Source: an uncultured Pelagibacteraceae bacterium (lineage in GTDB: Bacteria > Pseudomonadota > Alphaproteobacteria > Pelagibacterales > Pelagibacteraceae). Taken from it: a stretch of DNA of 36,961 nucleotides. How positions within the stretch are numbered: the stretch's first letter is position 1; every line of letters begins with the position of its first letter. Shown here one piece after another: positions 29,501 to 36,961 of this stretch. Location: NCBI GenBank assembly GCA_902578525.1, contig CACHDJ010000011.1:1-36961 (forward strand). Direction: 5' to 3'. The translations under genes and the position numbers were made by a program. The notes under the pieces are model-generated. The model made no database searches. It was not told the DNA's origin and was given only the letters and a program-made list of their open reading frames with translations.

Positions 29501-31066
29501 CTGTCTGAAAAAATGATAAAGCGGTCTATATTTGTCTGATAATACTGCTAATGGAGTATCATCTCCCATTGAACCTGTTGCTTCTTTTGCGTCCTCAGCC
29601 ATAGGATGTAAAATTAATTCTAAATCCTCTAAACTTATTCCAAATGTGTGTTGTCTTCTTCTCAAATCTTCTCCCTCAAAATTATATTTCTCATTTAAAA
29701 TTGATAGTTTTTCGTCCAAATCAATTATTTGTGAATTAAAATGTTTAAATTCTTTTGCTAAATAATCTTTGATTTGATCATTAGAAAAAACTTTTCCTTT
29801 CTCAATTCTTACTCCTATAATTTCGCCTGGTCCTAATCTTCCTTTAGATAAAATCTTTTTTTCATTAAGTTCTATCATTCCAGTTTCTGAGCCAGCAAAA
29901 AGAAGTTTATCTTTGGTTATTGCATATCTAAGAGGTCTTAAACCATTTCTATCATTTGCTGCAATAACCCACTCATTATCAGTAGCAGCAATTGCAGCAG
30001 GTCCATCCCATGGCTCCATTGTGCTATTTAAAAAATTGAATAACTGCTGATGGCTCTTTGGAAGTGTTTTATTTTTTTTCGACCATGCATCTGGAATTAG
30101 CATTAATTTAGCTAAAGGCGCTGATTGGCCTGATTTATTAAGTAATTCAAAAACATTATCTAAAGCAGCCGAGTCAGAAACACCTTTTTGAATTACAGGT
30201 TTTAAATTATCTACGTTGTCAAAAAGAGGGCTGCTCATTTCTTGTTCATGAACTTTCATCCAGTTTTTGTTACCTTTGTAAGTATTAATTTCGCCATTAT
30301 GGGCTATTGCTCTAAAGGGTTGAGCTAAACTCCAACTTGGTGCTGTATTTGTTGAAAATCTTTGATGAAAAATAGCATATCTAGATATAAATCTTTGATC
30401 TTTTAAATCTAAAAAAAAATCAGATATAGCCTCTGCTAAAAACATTCCTTTGTAAATAATTGACTTTGAACTAATAGAACAAATATAAAAATTATTTAAA
30501 GATAAGTTAAAGGCTTTATTTTCAATTTTTTTCCTAGTCTCATAAATTTTTCTCTCTAGTTCCTTATCCAATAAATTTGCGTTATTAGATTTGAACAAAA
30601 CCTGAATAATTTCTGGCATTGTTTGAAAGGCTTTTTCTCCTAAAACTTTTGGATTGACTGGAACTTGTCTCCAACCATAAATACTGAAGTCATTTTTAGT
30701 TAGTTCACTTTCTACAATAGTTTTACAGCTTTCTTGGGAAGAATAATCGTTTCTAGGTAAAAAAATCATCCCGACACAAATTTCTGATCCATCATGATCG
30801 TGTCCTGTAACTTCTACTTTTTCTACAAAAAAATCTTTTGGAATTTCTAGATGTATTCCTGCACCATCACCTGTTTTTCCGTCAGCATCTACTGCCCCAC
30901 GATGCCATACAGCTTTTAAAGCTTCTATCCCATATTCTACAACTTCTCTTAATTTCTTTCCATCTGTAGATGCAATTAATCCTACCCCGCATGCATCGTG
31001 TTCCATTTCTTTTGAGTAAACATGATTTTTAGAGAGTAATTCTAAATTTTTTTTATAATTTTTCAT
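26561..31066 (-). CDS. gltB: Glutamate synthase (NADPH) large chain
   Basis: GltB with GltD turns 2-oxoglutarate and glutamine into two glutamates (GOGAT), the second half of ammonia assimilation. The 1501-residue length is standard. A 25-residue propeptide precedes the nucleophile C26 in HDACGVGL, which becomes the N-terminus after processing. The class II amidotransferase domain runs to about 430, then the central domain, then the FMN-binding synthase domain (about 800-1190) with GEGGEDENRFR and SGHNGGTGATPQTS segments. The [3Fe-4S] ligands are C1129, C1134 and C1139 in CHSNTCPVGVC. The C-terminal Gly-rich beta-helix (about 1270-1430) is clear. The ATG overlaps the gltD stop by 1 nt, so translation is coupled. 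The 3' end overlaps the convergent hydrolase gene by 8 nt. Confidence 0.98.
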   Translation of the reverse strand: MKNYKKNLELLSKNHVYSKEMEHDACGVGLIASTDGKKLREVVEYGIEALKAVWHRGAVDADGKTGDGAGIHLEIPKDFFVEKVEVTGHDHDGSEICVGMIFLPRNDYSSQESCKTIVESELTKNDFSIYGWRQVPVNPKVLGEKAFQTMPEIIQVLFKSNNANLLDKELERKIYETRKKIENKAFNLSLNNFYICSISSKSIIYKGMFLAEAISDFFLDLKDQRFISRYAIFHQRFSTNTAPSWSLAQPFRAIAHNGEINTYKGNKNWMKVHEQEMSSPLFDNVDNLKPVIQKGVSDSAALDNVFELLNKSGQSAPLAKLMLIPDAWSKKNKTLPKSHQQLFNFLNSTMEPWDGPAAIAATDNEWVIAANDRNGLRPLRYAITKDKLLFAGSETGMIELNEKKILSKGRLGPGEIIGVRIEKGKVFSNDQIKDYLAKEFKHFNSQIIDLDEKLSILNEKYNFEGEDLRRRQHTFGISLEDLELILHPMAEDAKEATGSMGDDTPLAVLSDKYRPLYHFFRQNFSQVTNPPIDSLRENKVMSLKTRFGNLGNILDFDTLTKENIYVLNSPILSNSQFNKFINFFGTNSLSIDCTFSDEENLLSSIERIQKESEIAVRQGVTQLILSDKELSSKKLPMPMLLCVGAINTFLIEKKLRGYVSINVQSGEALDTHSFATLIGVGATTVNPYLAFDSLYQRHKKKLFGQYSFDDCIQRYIKSVNAGLLKIMSKMGISVLSSYRGGCNFETVGLSRTIVDDYFPGVISKISGIGLTGIEKKIRQIHKEAFESTDTVLPIGGIYRYRKNGETHQYQGRLIHLLQSAVGSNSYSAYKKYVEGIYNLPPINLRDLINFKRKKIGPSIEISKVEPIEKILKRFGSGSMSHGALSKEAHETLAIGMNRIKGASCSGEGGEDENRFRVMDSGDSANSRVKQIASARFGVTINYLNNCNEIEIKIAQGAKPGEGGQLPGFKVTKEIAKLRHSTPGVTLISPPPHHDIYSIEDLAQLIYDLKQINPEARIGVKLVASSGVGTIAAGVAKAKADIILISGHNGGTGATPQTSVKYVGIPWEMGLTEANQVLTLNNLRHKVTLRTDGGIKTGRDVVIAAMMGAEEYGVATTALVAMGCIMVRQCHSNTCPVGVCTQDEKLREKFSGTPDKVVNLFTFIASEVREILAELGFKSLNDIIGRTDLLMQVNKGSSNLDDLDLNPLFVQADPGNNKRYCQVQEINKVPDTLDQEIWPEIEKSLDASETIKKEFIIKNTHRAVGTRISHQLYKKYGYEKLDENFLTLNFKGSAGQSFGAFSSKGLKLNLKGDANDYVGKGLSGATISIKLSDQSNLVSNENTIIGNTVLYGATSGKLFAAGQAGDRFAVRNSGATSVIEGCDSNGCEYMTGGTVVILGEVGDNFAAGMTGGMAFIYDKSKEFEKKINSDSVIWQNIETDYWIHFLKKLVLEHSKETDSVLSKNIIQNFEEELKNFVQVCPKEMINKLENPITFKSKIQEVS

Positions 31067-32505
31067 TATGCTACTTTAGTTTTTTTTAACTCTTTATTTG
31101 TAAGATAATTCTTTATTGATAAAGCAGCATCTCTTCCATCTTTGATTGCCCACACAACTAAAGAAGCCCCTCTAACAATATCCCCTGCAGCAAAAACACC
31201 TTTTAAATTTGTTTCCAAAGTATCAAAATCTGCTTTGATAGTTCCCCACTTTGTTACTTGGAGCTCTTGAGCATCAAATAATAACGGTAAATTTTCTGGG
31301 TCAAAACCAAGAGCTTTAATTACCATGTCTGCTTTAATCTCAAATTCTGAACCTATTTTAATTTCTGGTCTTCTTCTGCCAGAATCATCTGGTTTACCTA
31401 ATTTAATTTGATCAACTATTATATTTTCAATTTTATTTTTTCCTTTAAATTCTTTTGGGCTAGATAACCATACAAATTTAACTCCTTCTTCTTCTGCATT
31501 AAAAACTTCTCTAGCAGATCCAGGCATATTTTCTTTATCTCTTCTATAAAGACATTTGACTGATTTAGCTTTTTGTCGAACAGATGTTCTTACGCAGTCC
31601 ATAGCAGTGTCCCCACCACCTATAACCACAACATCTTTGCCCTCAGCATTTAAAGTTCCTTTATCAAATAATTCTACTTTATCACCCAATCCTTTTTTGT
31701 TGGAAGCAGTTAAAAACTCCATTGCAGGAAAAATATTATCTAAATCATTTCCAGGTAGATCAACTTCTCTGGGTTTATACACGCCAGTAGCAATTAAAAT
31801 TGCATCATGTTTTTTTCTTAATTGATCTAAAGTAGCATCTTTACCTATTTCAAAATTTTGAACAAATTCTATACCACCATCTTTTAAAAGTTTAGTTCTT
31901 CTTTGAACTACATGTTTTTCCAATTTAAAATTTGGAATTCCATAAATTAATAATCCTCCTGCTCGATCATATCGATCATAAACCGTGATCCTATAACCAT
32001 TTTTTCTCAATTGTTCGGCTGCAGCAAGCCCTGCTGGTCCTGCACCAATTATTCCTACACTTTGATTTTTTTCATATTTTATATCAATTGGTTTAATCCA
32101 GCCTTGTTCCCAGGCATTATCTGTAATATATTTTTCTACAGAACCAATGGTCACTGTTCCGTGACCTGATTGTTCTATTACACAGTTACCCTCACATAAT
32201 CTGTCTTGAGGGCATATCCTTCCACAAACTTCTGGCATGTTATTGGTGCTTTGAGATAATTCATAAGCTTCTTTAAGTCTTCCCTCAGCAGTTAACTTTA
32301 ACCAATCTGGTATATTATTGCTAAGCGGGCAATGAACTTGACAGAAAGGCACTCCACATTGAGAGCATCGGCTAGATTGTTCTTGGGCTTTTTGAGTAAT
32401 AAACTCATCATAGATCTCATTAAAATCGTCTTTTCTTTTACCGACTTCTCTTTTAGGTGGTGTTTGCTGACCTATTTTTACAAATTTAAGCATTTTATCG
32501 TTCAT
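31066..32505 (-). CDS. gltD: Glutamate synthase (NADPH) small chain
   Basis: GltD takes electrons from NADPH through FAD and two low-potential [4Fe-4S] clusters to the GltB FMN. The 479-residue protein has the N-terminal Cys sets C47/C50/C55/C59 (CSQCGVPFCQVHC) and C94/C98/C104/C108, the FAD motif GIIGAGPAGL (151-160), a second Rossmann motif VVVIGGGDTAMDC near 290 for NADPH, and a C-terminal AAGDIVRGASLVVWAI segment. It is the first gene of a gltD-gltB operon (1-nt overlap with gltB); many bacteria have the reverse order. Upstream is the largest divergent spacer of the window (183 bp), with nested inverted repeats at 32565-32592 that could be an operator and a TATATT -10 candidate at 32529-32534. 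Confidence 0.97.
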   Translation of the reverse strand: MNDKMLKFVKIGQQTPPKREVGKRKDDFNEIYDEFITQKAQEQSSRCSQCGVPFCQVHCPLSNNIPDWLKLTAEGRLKEAYELSQSTNNMPEVCGRICPQDRLCEGNCVIEQSGHGTVTIGSVEKYITDNAWEQGWIKPIDIKYEKNQSVGIIGAGPAGLAAAEQLRKNGYRITVYDRYDRAGGLLIYGIPNFKLEKHVVQRRTKLLKDGGIEFVQNFEIGKDATLDQLRKKHDAILIATGVYKPREVDLPGNDLDNIFPAMEFLTASNKKGLGDKVELFDKGTLNAEGKDVVVIGGGDTAMDCVRTSVRQKAKSVKCLYRRDKENMPGSAREVFNAEEEGVKFVWLSSPKEFKGKNKIENIIVDQIKLGKPDDSGRRRPEIKIGSEFEIKADMVIKALGFDPENLPLLFDAQELQVTKWGTIKADFDTLETNLKGVFAAGDIVRGASLVVWAIKDGRDAALSIKNYLTNKELKKTKVA

Positions 32506-32528
32506 ATTTTTTTATAAATTTTAGTTAA

Positions 32529-32534
32529 AATATA
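32529..32534 (-). promoter_or_regulatory. Candidate -10 box for gltD-gltB
   Basis: TATATT reads leftward, about 24 nt before the gltD start codon. No good -35 hexamer is seen at 16-18 nt spacing. The inverted repeats at 32565-32592 lie just upstream, a pattern fitting an activator-dependent promoter. In DNA this AT-rich such hexamers are frequent, so this is tentative. Confidence 0.3.
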
Positions 32535-32564
32535 CATTGTTTTTATTAGTAAAAGAATAATTTG

Positions 32565-32592
32565 GGTCAGTAATTATGACCTAAATTTAGGT
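32565..32592. promoter_or_regulatory. Nested inverted repeats in the gltD-uppP spacer, candidate operator
   Basis: Two dyads share bases. GGTCA at 32565-32569 and TGACC at 32577-32581 form an inverted repeat with a 7-nt centre. ACCTAAATTTAGGT at 32579-32592 is a perfect 14-bp palindrome. Together they hold most of the G/C bases of an otherwise strongly AT spacer. The distance to the candidate gltD -10 box (about 30-58 bp upstream) suits an activator site. Control of uppP instead is possible, since the centre lies about 110 bp from its start. No specific regulator is recognised. Confidence 0.5.
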
Positions 32593-32688
32593 ATTATTGC
32601 CGTTAAATATAACAATTTTAATTTTTGCATATCTATTATGATTTAATCGAATTGTTTAAAATGAAAATTTTTTAAGCTACGACATTGT

Positions 32689-33456
32689 ATGTTTCAAAAT
32701 TTAATAGAAATCTTTATTCTTTCAGCAATTCAAGGAATATCTGAATTTTTACCAATAAGTTCTTCTGCTCACTTAATACTAGTTTCAAACGTATACGATT
32801 TTAAAACAAGTTCGCTATTAATAGATATAAGCCTGCACCTAGGATCTTTGTTTGCAATAATATTTTATTTTAGAAAAGACTTATTTGATCTTAAACAAAA
32901 TCAAAAACTTTTAATTTTAATAATAATTGGTTCAATACCTCTAATTATTTTTGGATATATTCTGCATTCTACAGAACTTATTCATCTTCTTAGAAATATA
33001 AAAGTAATAGCATGGACAACTCTATTTTTTGGAATAATTCTTTTTTTTGCTGATCAAAGAAAAATTGATCAACAAATATCAACTAATTTAAATATAAAAT
33101 CTATATTATTTATAGGTATATTTCAAATCCTTGCACTTATACCTGGAGTTAGTAGAACTGGTATTTCTTTAACTGCTGCTAGATTTTTAAAATTTAATAG
33201 GGTTGACTCAAGTAAAATTGCTTTTTTATTATCTATTCCAGCTTTATCAGGTGCAAGTTTTCTCGGTCTCAAAGATGCTATTAAGCAATCTATTGAAATG
33301 AATTACTTATTAATTGTTGCAATTGTTTTATCTTTTGTATTTTCATTTATAACAGTTAAATACTTTTTAAAATATATTAATAAATTTTCTTTAAATTTAT
33401 TTGTGATATATAGAATTTTAATAGCTTTAATTTTATTTTTTATTATATATTTCTAA
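32689..33456 (+). CDS. uppP: Undecaprenyl-diphosphatase (UppP/BacA)
   Basis: UppP dephosphorylates undecaprenyl diphosphate at the inner membrane, recycling the lipid carrier for peptidoglycan and surface glycans; overexpression confers bacitracin resistance in other bacteria. The 255-residue protein is slightly shorter than the E. coli enzyme. It has the two reentrant active-site motifs: QGISEFLPISSSAHL (15-29, E19 and H28) and PGVSRTGIS (152-160, R156). About seven or eight hydrophobic segments fill the rest. It diverges from gltD across 183 bp. A TATGAT hexamer at about 32638-32643 may be part of its promoter, with no clear -35. Its stop overlaps that of the EamA gene by 4 nt (CTAA serves both strands). 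Confidence 0.95.
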   Translation: MFQNLIEIFILSAIQGISEFLPISSSAHLILVSNVYDFKTSSLLIDISLHLGSLFAIIFYFRKDLFDLKQNQKLLILIIIGSIPLIIFGYILHSTELIHLLRNIKVIAWTTLFFGIILFFADQRKIDQQISTNLNIKSILFIGIFQILALIPGVSRTGISLTAARFLKFNRVDSSKIAFLLSIPALSGASFLGLKDAIKQSIEMNYLLIVAIVLSFVFSFITVKYFLKYINKFSLNLFVIYRILIALILFFIIYF

Positions 33457-34343
33457 CTATTTTTTTTTATCAGTGGTAACAATTGAGATAACAAAACACC
33501 ACTTAATATAAAGAAACATCCTAATAAATTGTTAATATCTAATATTTGATTTAACAAAAACCAAGCTGCAATTGTTGCAAAAACACCCTCTAAAGAAAAA
33601 ATTATAGCTGCAGGTGCAGGTGTAATATTTTGTTGAGCATAAATTTGTAAAACGAAAGCAAAACCTCCTGATAAAACTCCAGCATATAAAATAGAATCTA
33701 TTTCATTTAAAATTTTATCAAATATAAATTCTTCATAAATAAGACCAATTATAAAAGAAAATAAAGCTACTAAAAATGTTTGAATTGCACCTAATGTTAA
33801 AGGTAAATTATATTTTTTAACGATAATACCTGTAAAAATAATATGAGTACTCCAAAATAAAGCTCCTAGTATTACAAGAGTATCCCCAAGTCGTATGGTT
33901 GCATCATGAAAATTTGTTAAAAGATATCCTCCAATTAAACATAAGATTACTGAGGGCCATACACTCCAATGAATAGATTTTTTTTTAAATAAAAAAATTA
34001 TTATGGGAACCATAGGAACGTAAAAAATTGTGAAAAAGGCTGCATTTGCAACATCTGTATAAAGTAGGGCAACTTGCTGTAATGCAGAACCTAAAAAAAG
34101 TGATAATCCAATTAAAAAAGAGAGAATTACAAAGGTTTTAAAATCTATTTTAAATGCTAATTCAAATTTTTTTAATTCGAACAAAATCGCTAATGGGACA
34201 ATTGCTAAAAATCCAACAAAAAATCTTACTGCATTAAATGTAAATGGACCAATATCATCCATACCAGTATCTTGTGCAATAAATGTTGTACCCCAGATAA
34301 ATGTACATAGGAATGCGCTTAACAATGAGAGAGTTTTTGACAT
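33453..34343 (-). CDS. EamA-family (drug/metabolite) transporter
   Basis: A 296-residue inner-membrane protein with about ten hydrophobic helices and the two-fold EamA repeat. The first half opens with the typical FIWGTTFIAQD segment (15-25) and NAVRFFVGFLAIVP (37-50). The second half repeats the pattern from about 155 (LVILGALFWSTHIIF) and ends with PAPAAIIFSLEGVFATIAAW (about 243-262), a conserved EamA stretch. Substrates range over amino acids, nucleobases and other metabolites, and none can be named here. It follows aceF by 8 nt on the same strand, so it is likely cotranscribed with the pyruvate dehydrogenase genes, in the place where lpd often sits. It converges on uppP with a 4-nt overlap. 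Confidence 0.88.
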   Translation of the reverse strand: MSKTLSLLSAFLCTFIWGTTFIAQDTGMDDIGPFTFNAVRFFVGFLAIVPLAILFELKKFELAFKIDFKTFVILSFLIGLSLFLGSALQQVALLYTDVANAAFFTIFYVPMVPIIIFLFKKKSIHWSVWPSVILCLIGGYLLTNFHDATIRLGDTLVILGALFWSTHIIFTGIIVKKYNLPLTLGAIQTFLVALFSFIIGLIYEEFIFDKILNEIDSILYAGVLSGGFAFVLQIYAQQNITPAPAAIIFSLEGVFATIAAWFLLNQILDINNLLGCFFILSGVLLSQLLPLIKKNS

Positions 34344-34351
34344 AATGTTAA

Positions 34352-35614
34352 TTATACTGCTAGTTTGTAAGCAAAATTTTTACCAAGATTTTCTTTCAAG
34401 TCATTATTAAAACGAGCAGCTTCTGCACCATCAATTATTCTATGATCGTATGATAATGATAATGGTAAAATTGTTCTAGTAACAAATTTTCCGTTAAAAA
34501 AAATTTGTTTTTTTTCAGATTTACCAATTCCTAAAATAGCAACTTCCGGATAATTTATAATTGGAGTGAAAAATGAACCTCCAATTCCTCCTAAGCTCGT
34601 AATTGTCATTGAACCACCAAATAATTCTTTTTTATCAATTTTTAAATTTCTGCATTTATCACTTAACTCTTTTAGCTCTTTACTTATTAAAGATATATTT
34701 TTATTATCAGCGTTTCTAAGTTTTGGAACCATTAAGCCATGAGGTGTGTCTACTGCTATTCCTACATGAAAATATTTTTTTATAGTCATTTTCCCTTTTT
34801 CAATTTCATCAATCGAAGAGTTAAAATTTGGAAATTTTTTTAGTGATGCTGTTAAAGCCTTAACTATAAATGCTAAAGGGGTAATTTTTTTCTTTTCTCC
34901 AGTATATATATCTGTAAGAGATATTCTAAATTCTTCCAACTCAGTTATATCAGCTTCATCATGATTAGTTACGTGAGGAATATTTGTCCATGAATTTACT
35001 AAATACTTTGATGCCAATCGTTTTACTCTTGGAATATCTTTTATTTCTACTTCTCCAAATGCAGAATGAGAATATTCTTGTTTTATTGTTTCATTATTTT
35101 TATTTTGAATTTTTAAATTTTCATTTGATCTAGTTGCTACAAATAACTTTACGTCACTTTCAGTTACTCTGCCTTGCCTTTCACTGCCATCTACTTTGTT
35201 AATATCTATATTAAGTTCTCTGGCAAATTTTCTTACTTTTGGAGATGCTGACTTTTTATTAGAAAAATTTTTGATTACTAAATTTTGGGTATCATCACTT
35301 TTTGAAGTTACAATTTGTTTTTCATTAGTATTTTTTTTTAAATCTTTTATTTTAGTTAATTTGGTTTCTTTATTTTCATTAGTTTGAATTTCTAAAATTT
35401 TATCATTTTCAGATACTTTATCCCCAATTTTAACATTTAAAGACGTTATAGTTCCTTCATCTGTAGAGGGTATTTCAACACTCGATTTATCACTTTCAAT
35501 AGTTATTAGCGGATCATTTTTTTTTATTTCTTCACCTTTTTTGACTAAAATTTCGATAATCTCTACATCCTTAAACTCACCTATGTTTGGAACTTTAATA
35601 TCTTTTTTTGGCAT
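34352..35614 (-). CDS. aceF: Dihydrolipoamide acetyltransferase (E2) of pyruvate dehydrogenase
   Basis: E2 is the core of the pyruvate dehydrogenase complex and transfers acetyl from lipoyl to CoA. The 420-residue protein has a single N-terminal lipoyl domain (about 1-78, lipoylated K43 in ESDKSSVEIP), a flexible charged linker (79-122), the peripheral-subunit/E3-binding domain (123-159, ASPKVRKFARELNI to GRVTESDV), a second linker, and the acyltransferase domain (about 195-420) with catalytic H391 in DHRIIDG. E. coli AceF has three lipoyl domains; one is a streamlined arrangement also found in other bacteria. The gene starts 1 nt after the aceE stop. Pairing with a homodimeric-type AceE marks it as pyruvate- rather than 2-oxoglutarate-specific. 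Confidence 0.95.
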   Translation of the reverse strand: MPKKDIKVPNIGEFKDVEIIEILVKKGEEIKKNDPLITIESDKSSVEIPSTDEGTITSLNVKIGDKVSENDKILEIQTNENKETKLTKIKDLKKNTNEKQIVTSKSDDTQNLVIKNFSNKKSASPKVRKFARELNIDINKVDGSERQGRVTESDVKLFVATRSNENLKIQNKNNETIKQEYSHSAFGEVEIKDIPRVKRLASKYLVNSWTNIPHVTNHDEADITELEEFRISLTDIYTGEKKKITPLAFIVKALTASLKKFPNFNSSIDEIEKGKMTIKKYFHVGIAVDTPHGLMVPKLRNADNKNISLISKELKELSDKCRNLKIDKKELFGGSMTITSLGGIGGSFFTPIINYPEVAILGIGKSEKKQIFFNGKFVTRTILPLSLSYDHRIIDGAEAARFNNDLKENLGKNFAYKLAV

Positions 35615-35615
35615 T

Positions 35616-36961
35616 TTATAATTTTGTTGGCATTGGTTTATCTATATCAATATTATATTTTTTGATTGCCTCTTTGGCATATTTTGATGTTATAAGCTGT
35701 TCTTTAGCTAATACACTCAATCCATAAGTAACTATATGTTCTTTATCAACTTCAAAAAATTTTCTTAGATTCTTTCTTGTATCACTTCTTCCAAATCCAT
35801 CTGTTCCTAGTGAGTAAAAACTTTTTTTAACATAAGGTCTAATTTGATCAGAATTCATTCTCATATAATCAGATGCAGCTAATATAGGTCCCTCAGCTTT
35901 AGCTAAGCATTCTTCAACATAGGGTTTTTTAGGGTCTTTATCGGGATTTAAAAGATTGTATCTCTCTATTTCTAGACCATCTTTTCTTAACTCATTGAAG
36001 CTCGTAACACTCCATATTTCACTATCTATTTGATATTCTTTTTGTAATATTTCAGCTCCAGCTATCATTTCTCTTAAAATTGTGCCAGATCCTAAAAATT
36101 GGATCTTAGTTTTTTTATAGTTATTAAATTCTTTTATTTTATACATCCCTTTCAAAATTCCTTCTTCACAAGACTTATCTTTAGGAATTGCTGGATGCGG
36201 ATAATTTTCATTCATAGTCGTTATATAGTAAAAAATATTTTCTTTTTTCTCATGCATTCTTCTTAATCCATCTCTAAAAATAACCGCTAACTCGTAATGA
36301 AATGTTGGGTCATAAGATATACAGTTTGGGATTGTTGACGCCATCAGATGACTATGACCATCCTGATGTTGTAAACCCTCTCCTGCTAAAGTTGTTCTTC
36401 CAGCAGTAGCACCTATCAAAAAACCTCTAGACTGACTATCTGCTCCAGCCCAAGCAAAATCACCAATTCTTTGAAAACCAAACATGGAGTAAAAAAGATA
36501 TATGGGTATCATTTCAATATCATGATTTGTATAAGAAGTTCCTGCAGCGATCCAAGAAGACATAGCACCTGCTTCTGTAATTCCTTCCTCTAAAACTTGC
36601 CCACTTTTTTCCTCTCTATATGAACTTAATTGCGCAGAATCTTCAGGTTCATATTTTTGACCTTCATGAGCATATATACCAACCTTTTGAAAAAAACCCT
36701 CCATACCAAATGTTCTTGCTTCATCAGGAATAATAGGCACTAATCTTGGAGCAACATTTTTATCTCTTAAAAGATTTGTCAACATTCTTACTAGTGCCAT
36801 TGTAGTTGACATTTCTTTTTTGCCAGTAGATTCTTTCATATTATCAAAAATATCTTTTGGAGGTGCTTTAATAGATTTTGCATAAGTAGTTCTTTCTGGA
36901 ATAAAACCACCTAACTGTAATCTTCTCTCTTTAATATATTTTATTTCTGGAGAGTTTTTAT
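35616..36961 (-). CDS. aceE: Pyruvate dehydrogenase E1, homodimeric AceE type, N-terminus beyond window
   Basis: E1 decarboxylates pyruvate with thiamine diphosphate and acetylates the E2 lipoyl group. The frame stays open through the right edge. The ATG at 36837-36839 is internal, since upstream codons read RRLQLGGFIPERTTYAKS, which matches the AceE sequence before that point. The 447 visible residues are about the C-terminal half of a protein of about 890. The visible region has IPDEARTFGMEGFF (containing the Glu that activates thiamine), FYSMFGFQRIGDFAWAG, GEGLQHQDGHSH and LGTDGFGRSD, all characteristic of homodimeric AceE. Most alphaproteobacteria use the alpha2-beta2 PdhA/PdhB E1 instead, so this type is worth noting. 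aceF follows after 1 nt. Confidence 0.96.
   Translation of the reverse strand, partial: KNSPEIKYIKERRLQLGGFIPERTTYAKSIKAPPKDIFDNMKESTGKKEMSTTMALVRMLTNLLRDKNVAPRLVPIIPDEARTFGMEGFFQKVGIYAHEGQKYEPEDSAQLSSYREEKSGQVLEEGITEAGAMSSWIAAGTSYTNHDIEMIPIYLFYSMFGFQRIGDFAWAGADSQSRGFLIGATAGRTTLAGEGLQHQDGHSHLMASTIPNCISYDPTFHYELAVIFRDGLRRMHEKKENIFYYITTMNENYPHPAIPKDKSCEEGILKGMYKIKEFNNYKKTKIQFLGSGTILREMIAGAEILQKEYQIDSEIWSVTSFNELRKDGLEIERYNLLNPDKDPKKPYVEECLAKAEGPILAASDYMRMNSDQIRPYVKKSFYSLGTDGFGRSDTRKNLRKFFEVDKEHIVTYGLSVLAKEQLITSKYAKEAIKKYNIDIDKPMPTKL

Overview
The window looks like chromosome from a streamlined, very AT-rich marine alphaproteobacterium, most likely SAR11 (Pelagibacterales). The reasons are gene content and order (aroK-aroB, BolA/J-protein/cobS/cobT, RegB-type kinase, thrS-infC-rpmI-rplT-pheST, gltBD), strong A/T codon bias with Lys/Asn/Ile-rich proteins, and extreme compaction. 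All five convergent gene pairs overlap at their stop codons, and most operon junctions are 0-5 nt or overlap. No gene-free stretch exceeds 300 bases. I saw no insertion sequence, CRISPR array, prophage, rRNA or integrase.

Layout. 1-1892 (-): an exported helical protein running off the left edge, preceded by a 59-residue single-pass membrane protein. 1950-3555 (+): shikimate genes aroK and aroB. 3544-7115: a BolA-family protein (-), then a J-domain protein, CobS-like AAA+ ATPase and CobT-like VWA protein (+). 7112-10452 (-): a RegB/PrrB-like redox sensor kinase and GyrB. 10574-16227: a visibly more AT-rich block of sugar-modification and glycosyltransferase genes around a tRNA-Ser(GGA). 16217-25779 (-): a probable operon of GT4 glycosyltransferase, thrS, infC, rpmI, rplT, pheS, pheT and lepA. 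25822-26568 (+): an ABHD10-like hydrolase. 26561-32505 (-): gltB and gltD. 32689-33456 (+): uppP. 33453-36961 (-): aceE (entering from the right edge), aceF and an EamA transporter.

How the genes work together. GltBD assimilates ammonia into glutamate. AceE/AceF feed acetyl-CoA to the TCA cycle. AroK/AroB serve aromatic synthesis. The thrS-lepA operon is translation. UppP recycles the undecaprenyl carrier used for surface glycans, and the 10.5-16.2 kb block and the GT4 gene probably decorate such glycans. The least explained unit is BolA / zinc-finger-like J-protein / CobS / CobT: it resembles the ATPase half of aerobic cobaltochelatase but has no CobN or other cobalamin gene nearby. The best regulatory candidate is a pair of nested inverted repeats upstream of gltD, in by far the largest divergent spacer of the window.
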